DNA of 52,507 bases from Liolophura sinensis. Lineage: Eukaryota > Mollusca > Polyplacophora > Chitonida > Chitonidae. Both the position numbers and the translations under genes were made by a program. A model generated the notes under the pieces. That model worked only from the letters and a program-made list of their open reading frames with translations. It made no database searches and was not told the origin of the DNA. The stretch lies in contig NW_027018246.1 in NCBI RefSeq assembly GCF_032854445.1, positions 1 to 52,507 on the forward strand, read 5' to 3'. Positions 11,539 to 24,713 of this stretch are shown one piece after another; the stretch's first letter is position 1, and every line of letters begins with the position of its first letter.

Positions 11539-13734
11539 GTCGGATTAGCCTCTTACCAGCAGCACTGGAACAGTTTTTCCACTTTTGCATTTTTGCCTGG
11601 TCTTTTTGTTAATTGAAATCGGCTACACTGCACTCTGTACAATCGCGACTGCTCATTACTATATTCAACTTTTGACTATAAGTTATGTGCCCTTCGGTAG
11701 CCCAGAAGACCTGAAATCTTTGGGCTAAGCCCATTTAACTCACCCAGCAATTGCCTTACTTCTAAGTGCAAGACAATCTCAATGTCTTTATCTACGTGTA
11801 GAAAAACCACACCATTTGTACGTGAAAAACACAAGGTACTTGATACAGTCTGCTGTAAAAAGTACAACTGAAAATTAACCCACTTTAGTAAGGTGCCAAA
11901 AGATGCGGAATTGAGCCAGGCATCGGCAGCTGTTGAAAAATTGCAAATTTCCCTGGTTTCCATGGAGTAAGAGCCGTTGCTGGGCACGTGATTATGACAT
12001 AAATGATCATTCAATTGTCACTACAGCCAAAAGTATTGGTCGGAGAGCAACGCGGATTGCACCATTCGATTTCTCGTCACAAAATACGTCGGATTAGGCT
12101 CTTACTAGTAGCACTGGAACAGTTTTTCCACTTTTGCATTTTTGCCTGGTATTTTTGTTAATTGAAATCGGCTACACTGTACTCTGTACAATCGCGACTG
12201 GTCATTACTATATTCAACTTTTGACTATAAGTTATGTGCCCTTCGGTAGCCCAGAAGACCTGAAATCTTTGGGCTAAGCCCATTTAACTCACCCAGCAAT
12301 TGCCTTACTTCTAAGTGCAAGACAATCTCAATGTCTTTATCTACGTGTAGAAAAACCACACTATTTGTACGTAAAAAACACAAGGTACTTGATACAGTCT
12401 GCTGTAAAAAGTACAACTGACCACAGACCCACATGAATAAGGTGCCAAAAGATGCGGAATTGAGCCAGGCATCGGCAGCTGTTGAAAAATTGCAAATTTC
12501 CCTGGTTTCCATGGAGTAAGAGCCGTTGCTGGGCACGTGATTATGACATAAATGATCATTCAATTGTCACTACAGGCAAAAGTATTGGTCGGAGAGCAAC
12601 GCGGATTGCACCATTCGATTTCTCGTCACAAAATACGTCGGATTAGGCTCTTACTAGTAGCACTGGAACAGTTTTTCCACTTTTGCATTTTTGCCTGGTA
12701 TTTTTGTTAATTGAAATCGGCTACACTGTACTCTGTACAATCGCGACTGGTCATTACTATATTCAACTTTTGACTATAAGTTATGTGCCCTTCGGTAGCC
12801 CAGAAGACCTGAAATCTTTGGGCCAAGCCCATTTAACTCACCCAGCAATTGCCTTACTTCTAAGTGCAAGACAATCTCAATGTCTTTATCTACGTGTAGA
12901 AAAACCAGACCATTTGTACATAAAAAACACAAGGTACTTGATACAGTCTGCTGTAAAAAGTACAACTGAACACTGACCCACTTCAGTAAGGTGCCAAAAG
13001 ATGCGGAATTGAGCCAGGCATCGGCAGCTGTTGAAAAATTGCAAATTTCCCTGGTTTCCATGGAGTAAGAGCCGTTGCTGGGCACGTGATTTTGACATAA
13101 ATTATCATTCAATTGTCACTACAGGCAAAAGTATTGCTCGGAGAGCAACGCGGTTTGCACCATTCGATTTGTCGTCACAAAATGCGTCGGATTAGCCTCT
13201 TACCAGCAGCACTGGAACAGTTTTTCCACTTTTGCATTTTTGCCTGGTCTTTTTGTTATTTGAAACCGGCTACACTGCACTCTGTACAATCGCGACTGGT
13301 CATTACTATATTCAACTTTTGACTATAAGTTATGTGCCCTTCGGTAGCCCAGAAGACCTGAAATCTTTGGGCTAAGCCCATTTAACTCACCCAGCAATTG
13401 CCTTACTTCTAAGTGCAAGACAATCTCAATGTCTTTATCTACGTGTAGAAAAACCACACCATTTGTACGTGAAAAACACAAGGTACTTGATACAGTCTGC
13501 TGTAAAAAGTACAACTGAAAATTAACCCACTTTAGTAAGGTGCCAAAAGATGCGGAATTGAGCCAGGCATCGGCAGCTGTTGAAAAATTGCAAATTTCCC
13601 TGGTTTCCATGGAGTAAGAGCCGTTGCTGGGCACGTGATTATGACATAAATGATCATTCAATTGTCACTACAGCCAAAAGTATTGGTCGGAGAGCAACGC
13701 GGATTGCACCATTCGATTTCTCGTCACAAAATAC
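11539..13734. repeat. Partial higher-order repeat, types G-A-B-C
   Basis: Monomers 22-25 start at 11539, 12088, 12637 and 13186. Monomer 22 matches type G (CTGCTCATT, GAAAATTAACCC). Monomer 23 matches type A (GTATTTTTG, CACACTATTTG). Monomer 24 matches type B (GATTTTGACATAAATTATC, end AAAATGCGTCGG). Monomer 25 matches type C (TTGTTATTTGAAACC, GAAAATTAACCC). The same order G-A-B-C is found at 20871 and 28007 as the start of complete 7-mers. Here the run is followed by a chimeric A/B unit and not by D. Confidence 0.8.
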
Positions 13735-14283
13735 GTCGGATTAGGCTCTTACTAGTAGCACTGGAACAGTTTTTCCACTTTTGCATTTTTGCCTGGTATT
13801 TTTGTTAATTGAAATCGGCTACACTGTACTCTGTACAATCGCGACTGGTCATTACTATATTCAACTTTTGACTATAAGTTATGTGCCCTTCGGTAGCCCA
13901 GAAGACCTGAAATCTTTGGGCTAAGCCCATTTAACTCACCCAGCAATTGCCTTACTTCTAAGTGCAAGAAAATCTCAATGTCTTTATCTACGTGTAGAAA
14001 AACCACACTATTTGTACGTAAAAAACACAAGGTACTTGATACAGTCTGCTGTAAAAAGTACAACTGACCACAGACCCACATGAATAAGGTGAAAAAAGAT
14101 GCGGAATTGAGCCAGGCATCGGCAGCTGTTGAAAAATTGCAAATTTCCCTGGTTTCCATGGAGTAAGAGCCGTTGCTGGGCACGTGATTATGACATAAAT
14201 GATCATTCAATTGTCACTACAGGCAAAAGTATTGCTCGGAGAGCAACGCGGTTTGCACCATTCGATTTGTCGTCACAAAATGC
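13735..14283. repeat. Chimeric monomer 26 (type A start, type B end)
   Basis: The first part of this unit has type A markers (AAGAAAATCTC, CACACTATTTG). The last part has type B markers (GTATTGCTCGG, TTTGTCGTC and AAAATGCGTCGG). In intact runs A and B are separate neighbouring monomers. The switch lies at about 14160-14235, where A and B are nearly identical. One monomer has been lost at this point relative to A-B-C, as expected from an exchange one unit out of register. It also carries GTGAAAAAAGATG, otherwise seen in the left 4-mer and the 27 and 34-36 kb region. Confidence 0.75.
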
Positions 14284-17200
14284 GTCGGATTAGCCTCTTA
14301 CCAGCAGCACTGGAACAGTTTTTCCACTTTTGCATTTTTGCCTGGTCTTTTTGTTATTTGAAACCGGCTACACTGCACTCTGTACAATCGCGACTGCTCA
14401 TTACTATATTCAACTTTTGACTATAAGTTATGTGCCCTTCGGTAGCCCAGAAGACCTGAAATCTTTGGGCTAAGCCCATTTAACTCACCCAGCAATTGCC
14501 TTACTTCTAAGTGCAAGACAATCTCAATGTCTTTATCTACGTGTAGAAAAACCACACCATTTGTACGTGAAAAACACAAGGTACTTGATACAGTCTGCTG
14601 TAAAAAGTACAACTGAAAATTAACCCACTTTAGTAAGGTGCCAAAAGATGCGGAATTGAGCCAGGCATCGGCAGCTGTTGAAAAATTGCAAATTTCCCTG
14701 GTTTCCATGGAGTAAGAGCCGTTGCTGGGCACGTGATTATGACATAAATGATCATTCAATTGTCACTACAGCCAAAAGTATTGGTCGGAGAGCAACGCGG
14801 ATTGCACCATTCGATTTCTCGTCACAAAATACGTCGGATTAGGCTCTTACTAGTAGCACTGGAACAGTTTTTCCACTTTTGCATTTTTGCCTGGTATTTT
14901 TGTTAATTGAAATCGGCTACACTGTACTCTGTACAATCGCGACTGGTCATTACTATATTCAACTTTTGACTATAAGTTATGTGCCCTTCGGTAGCCCAGA
15001 AGACCTGAAATCTTTGGGCTAAGCCCATTTAACTCACCCAGCAATTGCCTTACTTCTAAGTGCAAGAAAATCTCAATGTCTTTATCTACGTGTAGAAAAA
15101 CCACACTATTTGTACGTAAAAAACACAAGGTACTTGATACAGTCTGCTGTAAAAAGTACAACTGACCACAGACCCACATGAATAAGGTGCCAAAAGATGC
15201 GGAATTGAGCCAGGCATCGGCAGCTGTTGAAAAATTGCAAATTTCCCTGGTTTCCATGGAGTAAGAGCCGTTGCTGGGCACGTGATTATGACATAAATGA
15301 TCATTCAATTGTCACTACAGGCAAAAGTATTGGTCGGAGAGCAACGCGGATTGCACCATTCGATTTCTCGTCACAAAATACGTCGGATTAGGCTCTTACT
15401 AGTAGCACTGGAACAGTTTTTCCACTTTTGCATTTTTGCCTGGTATTTTTGTTAATTGAAATCGGCTACACTGTACTCTGTACAATCGCGACTGGTCATT
15501 ACTATATTCAACTTTTGACTATAAGTTATGTGCCCTTCGGTAGCCCAGAAGACCTGAAATCTTTGGGCTAGGCCCATTTAACTCACCCAGCAATTGCCTT
15601 ACTTCTAAGTGCAAGACAATCTCAATGTCTTTATCTACGTGTAGAAAAACCAGACCATTTGTACATAAAAAACACAAGGTACTTGATACAGTCTGCTGTA
15701 AAAAGTACAACTGAACACTGACCCACTTCAGTAAGGTGCCAAAAGATGCGGAATTGAGCCAGGCATCGGCAGCTGTTGAAAAATTGCAAATTTCCCTGGT
15801 TTCCATGGAGTAAGAGCCGTTGCTGGGCACGTGATTTTGACATAAATTATCATTCAATTGTCACTACAGGCAAAAGTATTGCTCGGAGAGCAACGCGGTT
15901 TGCACCATTCGATTTGTCGTCACAAAATGCGTCGGATTAGCCTCTTACCAGCAGCACTGGAACAGTTTTTCCACTTTTGCATTTTTGCCTGGTCTTTTTG
16001 TTATTTGAAACCGGCTACACTGCACTCTGTACAATCGCGACTGGTCATTACTATATTCAACTTTTGACTATAAGTTATGTGCCCTTCGGTAGCCCAGAAG
16101 ACCTGAAATCTTTGGGCTAAGCCCATTTAACTCACCCATCAATTGCCTTACTTCTAAGTGCAAGACAATCTCAATGTCTTTATCTACGTGTGAGAAAAAC
16201 CACACCATTTGTACGTGAAAAAACACAAGGTACTTGATACAGTCTGCTGTAAAAAAGTCAACTGACCACAGACCCACATGAATAAGGTGCCAAAAGATGC
16301 GAATTGAGCCAGGCATCGGCAGCTGTTGAAAAATTGCAAATTTCCCTGATTTCCATGGAGTAAGAGCCGTTGCTGGGCACGTGATTATGACATAAATGAT
16401 CATTCAATTGTCACTACAGGCAAAAGTATTGGTCGGAGAGCACGCGGTTTGCACCATTCGATTTGTCGTCACAAAATACGTCGGATTAGCCTCTTACCAG
16501 CAGCACTGAACAGTTTTTCCACTTTTGCATTTTTGCCTGGTCTTTTTGTTAATTGAAACCGGCTACACTGCACTCTGTACAATCGCGACTGGTCATTACT
16601 ATATTCAACTTTTGACTATAAGTTATGTGCCCTTCGGTAGCCCAGAAGACGTCAAATCTTTCGGCTAAGCCCATTTAACTCACCCAGCAATTGTCTTACT
16701 TCTAAGTCCAAGACAATCTCAATGTCTTTATCTACGTGTAGAAAAACCAGACCATTTGTACATAAAAAACACAAGGTACTTGATACAGTCTGCTGTAAAA
16801 AGTACAAATAAACACTGACCCACATCTATAAGATGCCAAAAGATGCGGAATTGGGCCAGGCATCGGCAGCTGTTAAAAAATTGCAAATATCCCTGGTTTC
16901 CATGGAGTAAGAGCCGTTGCTGGGCACGTGATTATGACATAAATGATCATTCAATTGTCACTACAGGCAAAAGTATTGGTCGGAGAGTAACGCGGTTTGC
17001 ATCATTCGATTTCTCTTCACAAAATACGTCGGATTAGCCTCTTACCAGCAGCACTGGAACAGTTTTTCCACTTTTGCATTTTTGCCTGGTCTTTTTGTTA
17101 ATTGAAACCGGCTACACTGCACTCTGTACAATCGCGACTGGTCATTACTATATTCAACTTTTGACTATAAGTTATGTGCCCTTCGGTAGCCCAGAAGACC

Positions 17201-17576
17201 TGAAATCTTTGGGCTAAGCCCATTTAACTCACCCAGCAATTGCCTTACTTCTAAGTGCAAGACAATCTCAATGTCTTTATCTACGTGTAGAAAAACCACA
17301 CCATTTGTACGTGAAAAACACAAGGTACTTGATACAGTCTGCTGTAAAAAGTACAACTGAACACTGACCCACTTCAGTAAGGTGCCAAAAGATGCGGAAT
17401 TGAGCCAGGCATCGGCAGCTGTTGAAAAATTGCAAATTTCCCTGGTTTCCATGGAGTAAGAGCCGTTGCTGGGCACGTGATTATGACATAAATGATCATT
17501 CAATTGTCACTACAGCCAAAAGTATTGGTCGGAGAGCAACGCGGATTGCACCATTCGATTTCTCGTCACAAAATAC
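14284..17576. repeat. Monomers 27-32: C, A, B, C/dimer hybrid, dimer copy
   Basis: Starts are 14284 (type C), 14833 (A), 15382 (B), 15931 (C start), 16480 and 17028. Monomer 30 begins as type C (TTGTTATTTGAAACC) but its second half matches monomers 16 and 18 of the dimer, including AAAAAAGTCAACTGACC. Monomer 31 then matches 17 and 19 (ACAAATAAACACTG). Monomer 32 resembles monomer 20 in its first part and ends with GCGGATTGCACC, leading into type A. The region therefore looks like a patch of the 9.3-10.4 kb segment joined into the A-B-C series. Monomer 30-31 also holds a dense indel cluster at 16186-16512. Confidence 0.75.
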
Positions 17577-20500
17577 GTCGGATTAGGCTCTTACTAGTAG
17601 CACTGGAACAGTTTTTCCACTTTTGCATTTTTGCCTGGTCTTTTTGTTAATTGAAATCGGCTACACTGTACTCTGTACAATCGCGACTGGTCATTACTAT
17701 ATTCAACTTTTGACTATAAGTTATGTGCCCTTCGGTAGCCCAGAAGACCTGAAATCTTTGGGCTAAGCCCATTTAACTCACCCAGCAATTGCCTTACTTC
17801 TAAGTGCAAGAAAATCTCAATGTCTTTATCTACGTGTAGAAAAACCACACTATTTGTACGTAGAAAACACAAGGTACTTGATACAGTCTGCTGTAAAAAG
17901 TACAACTGACCACAGACCCACATGAATAAGGTGCCAAAAGATGCGGAATTGAGCCAGGCATCGGCAGCTGTTGAAAAATTGCAAATTTCCCTGGTTTCCA
18001 TGGAGTAAGAGCCGTTGCTGGGCACGTGATTATGACATAAATGATCATTCAATTGTCACTACAGGCAAAAGTATTGGTCGGAGAGCAACGCGGATTGCAC
18101 CATTCGATTTCTCGTCACAAAATACGTCGGATTAGGCTCTTACTAGTAGCACTGGAACAGTTTTTCCACTTTTGCATTTTTGCCTGGTCTTTTTGTTAAT
18201 TGAAATCGGCTACACTGTACTCTGTACAATCGCGACTGGTCATTACTATATTCAACTTTTGACTATAAGTTATGTGCCCTTCGGTAGCCCAGAACACCTG
18301 AAATCTTTGGGCTAGGCCCATTTAACTCACCCAGCAATTGCCTTACTTCTAAGTGCAAGACAATCTCAATGTCTTTATCTACGTGTAGAAAAACCACACC
18401 ATTTGTACATAAAAAACACAAGGTACTTGATACAGTCTGCTGTAAAAAGTACAACTGAACACTGACCCACTTCAGTAAGGTGCCAAAAGATGCGGAATTG
18501 AGCCAGGCATCGGCAGCTGTTGAAAAATTGCAAATTTCCCTGGTTTCCATGGAGTAAGAGCCGTTGCTGGGCACGTGATTTTGACATAAATTATCATTCA
18601 ATTGTCACTACAGGCAAAAGTATTGGTCGGAGAGCAACGCGGTTTGCACCATTCGATTTGTCGTCACAAAATGCGTCGGATTAGCCTCTTACCAGCAGCA
18701 CTGGAACAGTTTTTCCACTTTTACATTTTTGCCTGGTCTTTTTGTTATTTGAAACCGGCTACACTGCACTCTGTACAATCGCGACTGGTCATTACTATAT
18801 TCAACTTTTGACTATAAGTTATGTGCCCTTCGGTAGCCCAGAAGACCTGAAATCTTTGGGCTAAGCCCATTTAACTCACCCAGCAATTGCCTTACTTCTA
18901 AGTGCAAGACAATCTCAATGTCTTTATCTACGTGTAGAAAAACCACACCATTTGTACGTGAAAAACACAAGGTACTTGATACAGTCTGCTGTAAAAAGTA
19001 CAACTGAAAATTAACCCACTTTAGTAAGGTGCCAAAAGATGCGGAATTGAGCCAGGCATCGGCAGCTGTTGAAAAATTGCAAATTTCCCTGGTTTCCATG
19101 GAGTAAGAGCCGTTGCTGGGCACGTGATTATGACATAAATGATCATTCAATTGTCACTACAGCCAAAAGTATTGGTCGGAGAGCAACGCGGATTGCACCA
19201 TTCGATTTCTCGTCACAAAATACGTCGGATTAGGCTCTTACTAGTAGCACTGGAACAGTTTTTCCACTTTTGCATTTTTGCCTGATATTTTTGTTAATTG
19301 AAATCGGCTACACTGTACTCTGTACAATCGCGACTGGTCATTACTATATTCAACTTTTGACTATAAGTTATCTGCCCTTCGGTAGCCCAGAAGACGTCAA
19401 ATCTTTGGGCCAAGCCCATTTAACTCACCCAGCAATTGCCTTACTTCTAAGTGCAAGACAATCTCAATGTCTTTATCTACGTGTAGAAAAACCACACCAT
19501 TTGTACGTGAAAAACACAAGGTACTTGATACAGTCTGCTGTAAAAAGTACAACTAAACACTGACCCACATTTTTAAGGTGCCAAAAGATGCAGAATTGGG
19601 ACAGGCATCGGCAGCTGTTGAAAAATTGCAAATATCCCTGGTTTCCATGGAGTAAGAGCCGTTGCTGGGCACGTGATTTTGACATAAATTATCATTCAAT
19701 TGTCACTACAGGCAAAAGTATTGGTCGGAGAGCAACGCGGTTTGCACCATTCGATTTGTCGTCACAAAATACGTCGGATTAGCCTCTTACCAGCAGCACT
19801 GGAACAGTTTTTCCACTTTTGCATTTTTGCCTGGTCTTTTTGTTAATTGAAACCGGCTACACTGCACTCTGTACAATCGCGACTGCTCGTTACTATATTC
19901 AACTTTTGACTATAAGTTATGTGCCCTTCGGTAGCCCAGAAGACCTGAAATCTTTGGGCTAAGCCCATTTAACTCACCCAGCAATTGCCTTACTTCTAAG
20001 TGCAAGACAATCTCAATGTCTTTATCTACGTGTAGAAAAACCACACCATTTGTACGTGAAAAACACAAGGTACTTGATACAGTCTGCTGTAAAAAGTACA
20101 ACTGAAAATTAACCCACTTTAGTAAGGTGCCAAAAGATGCGGAATTGAGCCAGGCATCGGCAGCTGTTGAAAAATTGCAAATTTCCCTGGTTTCCATGGA
20201 GTAAGAGCCGTTGCTGGGCACGTGATTATGACATAAATGATCATTCAATTGTCACTACAGCCAAAAGTATTGGTCGGAGAGCAACGCGGATTGCACCATT
20301 CGATTTCTCGTCACAAAATACGTCGGATTAGGCTCTTACTAGTAGCACTGGAACAGTTTTTCCACTTTTGCATTTTTGCCTGGTATTTTTGTTAATTGAA
20401 ATCGGCTACACTGTACTCTGTACAATCGCGACTGGTCATTACTATATTCAACTTTTGACTATAAGTTATGTGCCCTTCGGTAGCCCAGAAGACGTCAAAT

Positions 20501-20870
20501 CTTTGGGCCAAGCCCATTTAACTCAACCAGCAATTGCCTTACTTTTAAGTCCAAGACAATCTCAATGTCTTTATCTACGTGTAGAAAAACCACACCATTT
20601 GTACGTGAAAAACACAAGGTACTTGATACAGTCTGCTGTAAAAAGTACAACTAAACACTGACCCACATTTTTAAGGTGCCAAAAGATGCAGAATTGGGAC
20701 AGGCATCGGCAGCTGTTGAAAAATTGCAAATATCCCTGGTTTCCATGGAGTAAGAGCCGTTGCTGGGCACGTGATTATGACATCAATGATAAATCAATTG
20801 TCGCTACAGCCAAAAGTATTGGTCGGAGAGCAACACGGTTTGCACCATTCGATTTCTCGTCACAAAATAC
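17577..20870. repeat. Higher-order repeat, types A-B-C-D-E-F (six of seven)
   Basis: Monomers 33-38 start at 17577, 18126, 18675, 19224, 19773 and 20322, all exactly 549 bp. Markers: A, AAGAAAATCTC; B, GAACACCTG and GGGCTAGGCCC; C, TTGTTATTTGAAACC; D, TTATCTGCCC and CACATTTTTAAGG; E, CTGCTCGTTAC; F, ACTTTTAAGTCC and GATAAATCAATTG. The same six monomers in the same order recur 3843 bp (seven monomers) downstream at 21420-24713, and again at 28556-31850. Constant length across this block contrasts with the indel-rich third copy. Confidence 0.88.
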
Positions 20871-23800
20871 GTCGGATTAGCCTCTTACCAGCAGCACTGG
20901 AACAGTTTTTCCACTTTTGCATTTTTGCCTGGTCTTTTTGTTAATTGAAATCGGCTACACTGCACTCTGTACAATCGCGACTGCTCATTACTATATTCAA
21001 CTTTTGACTATAAGTTATGTGCCCTTCGGTAGCCCAGAAGACCTGAAATCTTTGGGCTAAGCCCATTTAACTCACCCAGCAATTGCCTTACTTCTAAGTC
21101 CAAGACAATCTCAATGTCTTTATCTACGTGTAGAAAAACCACACCATTTGTACGTGAAAAACACAAGGTACTTGATACAGTCTGCTGTAAAAAGTACAAC
21201 TGAAAATTAACCCACTTTAGTAAGGTGCCAAAAGATGCGGAATTGAGCCAGGCATCGGCAGCTGTTGAAAAATTGCAAATTTCCCTGGTTTCCATGGAGT
21301 AAGAGCCGTTGCTGGGCACGTGATTATGACATAAATGATCATTCAATTGTCACTACAGCCAAAAGTATTGGTCGGAGAGCAACGCGGATTGCACCATTCG
21401 ATTTCTCGTCACAAAATACGTCGGATTAGGCTCTTACTAGTAGCACTGGAACAGTTTTTCCACTTTTGCATTTTTGCCTGGTATTTTTGTTAATTGAAAT
21501 CGGCTACACTGTACTCTGTACAATCGCGACTGGTCATTACTATATTCAACTTTTGACTATAAGTTATGTGCCCTTCGGTAGCCCAGAAGACCTGAAATCT
21601 TTGGGCTAAGCCCATTTAACTCACCCAGCAATTGCCTTACTTCTAAGTGCAAGAAAATCTCAATGTCTTTATCTACGTGTAGAAAAAACACACTGTTTGT
21701 ACGTAAAAAACACAAGGTACTTGATACAGTCTGCTGTAAAAAGTACAACTGACCACAGACCCACATGAATAAGGTGCCAAAAGATGCGGAATTGAGCCAG
21801 GCATCGGCAGCTGTTGAAAAATTGCAAATTTCCCTGGTTTCCATGGAGTAAGAGCCGTTGCTGGGCACGTGATTATGACATAAATGATCATTCAATTGTC
21901 ACTACAGGCAAAAGTATTGGTCGGAAAGCAACGCGGATTGCACCATTCGATTTCTCGTCACAAAATACGTCGGATTAGGCTCTTACTAGTAGCACTGGAA
22001 CAGTTTTTCCACTTTTGCATTTTTGCCTGGTCTTTTTGTTAATTGAAATCGGCTACACTGTACTCTGTACAATCGCGACTGGTCATTACTATATTCAACT
22101 TTTGACTATAAGTTATGTGCCCTTCGGTAGCCCAGAACACCTGAAATCTTTGGGCTAGGCCCATTTAACTCACACAGCAATTGCCTTACTTCTAAGTGCA
22201 AGACAATCTCAATGTCTTTATCTACGTGTAGAAAAACCAGACCATTTGTACATAAAAAACACAAGGTACTTGATACAGTCTGCTGTAAAAAGTACAACTG
22301 AACACTGACCCACTTCAGTAAGGTGCCAAAAGATGCGGAATTGAGCCAGGCATCGGCAGCTGTTGAAAAATTGCAAATTTCCCTGGTTTCCATGGAGTAA
22401 GAGCCGTTGCTGGGCACGTGATTTTGACATAAATTATCATTCAATTGTCACTACAGGCAAAAGTATTGGTCGGAGAGCAACGCGGTTTGCACCATTCGAT
22501 TTGTCGTCACAAAATGCGTCGGATTAGCCTCTTACCAGCAGCACTGGAACAGTTTTTCCACTTTTGCATTTTTGCCTGGTCTTTTTGTTATTTGAAACCG
22601 GCTACACTGCACTCTGTACAATCGCGACTGCTCATTACTATATTCAACTTTTGACTATAAGTTATGTGCCCTTCGGTAGCCCAGAAGACCTGAAATCTTT
22701 GGGCTAAGCCCATTTAACTCACCCAGCAATTGCCTTACTTCTAAGTGCAAGACAATCTCAATGTCTTTATCTACGTGTAGAAAAACCACACCATTTGTAC
22801 GTGAAAAACACAAGGTACTTGATACAGTCTGCTGTAAAAAGTACAACTGAAAATTAACCCACTTTAGTAAGGTGCCAAAAGATGCGGAATTGAGCCAGGC
22901 ATCGGCAGCTGTTGAAAAATTGCAAATTTCCCTGGTTTCCATGGAGTAAGAGCCGTTGCTGGGCACGTGATTATGACATAAATGATCATTCAATTGTCAC
23001 TACAGCCAAAAGTATTGGTCGGAGAGCAACGCGGATTGCACCATTCGATTTCTCGTCACAAAATACGTCGGATTAGGCTCTTACTAGTAGCACTGGAACA
23101 GTTTTTCCACTTTTGCATTTTTGCCTGGTATTTTTGTTAATTGAAATCTGCTACACTGTACTCTGTACAATCGCGACTGGTCATTACTATATTCAACTTT
23201 TGACTATAAGTTATCTGCCCTTCGGTAGCCCAGAAGACGTCAAATCTTTGGGCCAAGCCCATTTAACTCACCCAGCAATTGCCTTACTTCTAAGTGCAAG
23301 ACAATCTCAATGTCTTTATCTACGTGTAGAAAAACCACACCATTTGTACGTGAAAAACACAAGGTACTTGATACAGTCTGCTGTAAAAAGTACAACTAAA
23401 CACTGACCCACATTTTTAAGGTGCCAAAAGATGCAGAATTGGGACAGGCATCGGCAGCTGTTGAAAAATTGCAAATATCCCTGGTTTCCATGGAGTAAGA
23501 GCCGTTGCTGGGCACGTGATTTTGACATAAATTATCATTCAATTGTCACTACAGGCAAAAGTATTGGTCGGAGAGCAACGCGGTTTGCACCATTCGATTT
23601 CTCGTCACAAAATACGTCGGATTAGCCTCTTACCAGCAGCACTGGAACAGTTTTTCCACTTTTGCATTTTTGCCTGGTCTTTTTGTTAATTGAAACCGGC
23701 TACACTGCACTCTGTACAATCGCGACTGCTCGTTACTATATTCAACTTTTGACTATAAGTTATGTGCCCTTCGGTAGCCCAGAAGACCTGAAATCTTTGG

Positions 23801-24713
23801 GCTAAGCCCATTTAACTCACCCAGCAATTGCCTTACTTCTAAGTGCAAGACAATCTCAATGTCTTTATCTACGTGTAGAAAAACCACACCATTTGTACGT
23901 GAAAAACACAAGGTACTTGATACAGTCTGCTGTAAAAAGTACAACTGAAAATTAACCCACTTTAGTAAGGTGCCAAAAGATGCGGAATTGAGCCAGGCAT
24001 CGGCAGCTGTTGAAAAATTGCAAATTTCCCTGGTTTCCATGGAGTAAGAGCCGTTGCTGGGCACGTGATTATGACATAAATGATCATTCAATTGTCACTA
24101 CAGCCAAAAGTATTGGTCGGAGAGCAACGCGGATTGCACCATTCGATTTCTCGTCACAAAATACGTCGGATTAGGCTCTTACTAGTAGCACTGGAACAGT
24201 TTTTCCACTTTTGCATTTTTGCCTGGTATTTTTGTTAATTGAAATCGGCTACACTGTACTCTGTACAATCGCGACTGGTCATTACTATATTCAACTTTTG
24301 ACTATAAGTTATGTGCCCTTCGGTAGCCCAGAAGACGTCAAATCTTTGGGCCAAGCCCATTTAACTCACCCAGCAATTGCCTTACTTTTAAGTCCAAGAC
24401 AATCTCAATGTCTTTATCTACGTGTAGAAAAACCACACCATTTGTACGTGAAAAACACAAGGTACTTGATACAGTCTGCTGTAAAAAGTACAACTAAACA
24501 CTGACCCACATTTTTAAGGTGCCAAAAGATGCAGAATTGGGACAGGCATCGGCAGCTGTTGAAAAATTGCAAATATCCCTGGTTTCCATGGAGTAAGAGC
24601 CGTTGCTGGGCACGTGATTATGACATCAATGATAAATCAATTGTCGCTACAGCCAAAAGTATTGGTCGGAGAGCAACGCGGTTTGCACCATTCGATTTCT
24701 CGTCACAAAATAC
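20871..24713. repeat. Complete 7-mer higher-order repeat G-A-B-C-D-E-F, copy 1
   Basis: Monomers 39-45 start at 20871, 21420, 21969, 22518, 23067, 23616 and 24165. The order and diagnostic variants match 17577-20870 for A to F, with type G in front (CTGCTCATT, GAAAATTAACCC). A second complete 7-mer is at 28007-31850. The few private changes include AATCTGCTACAC in D and ACACACTGTTTG in A. Seven units of 549 bp give a 3843-bp repeat. Confidence 0.88.
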
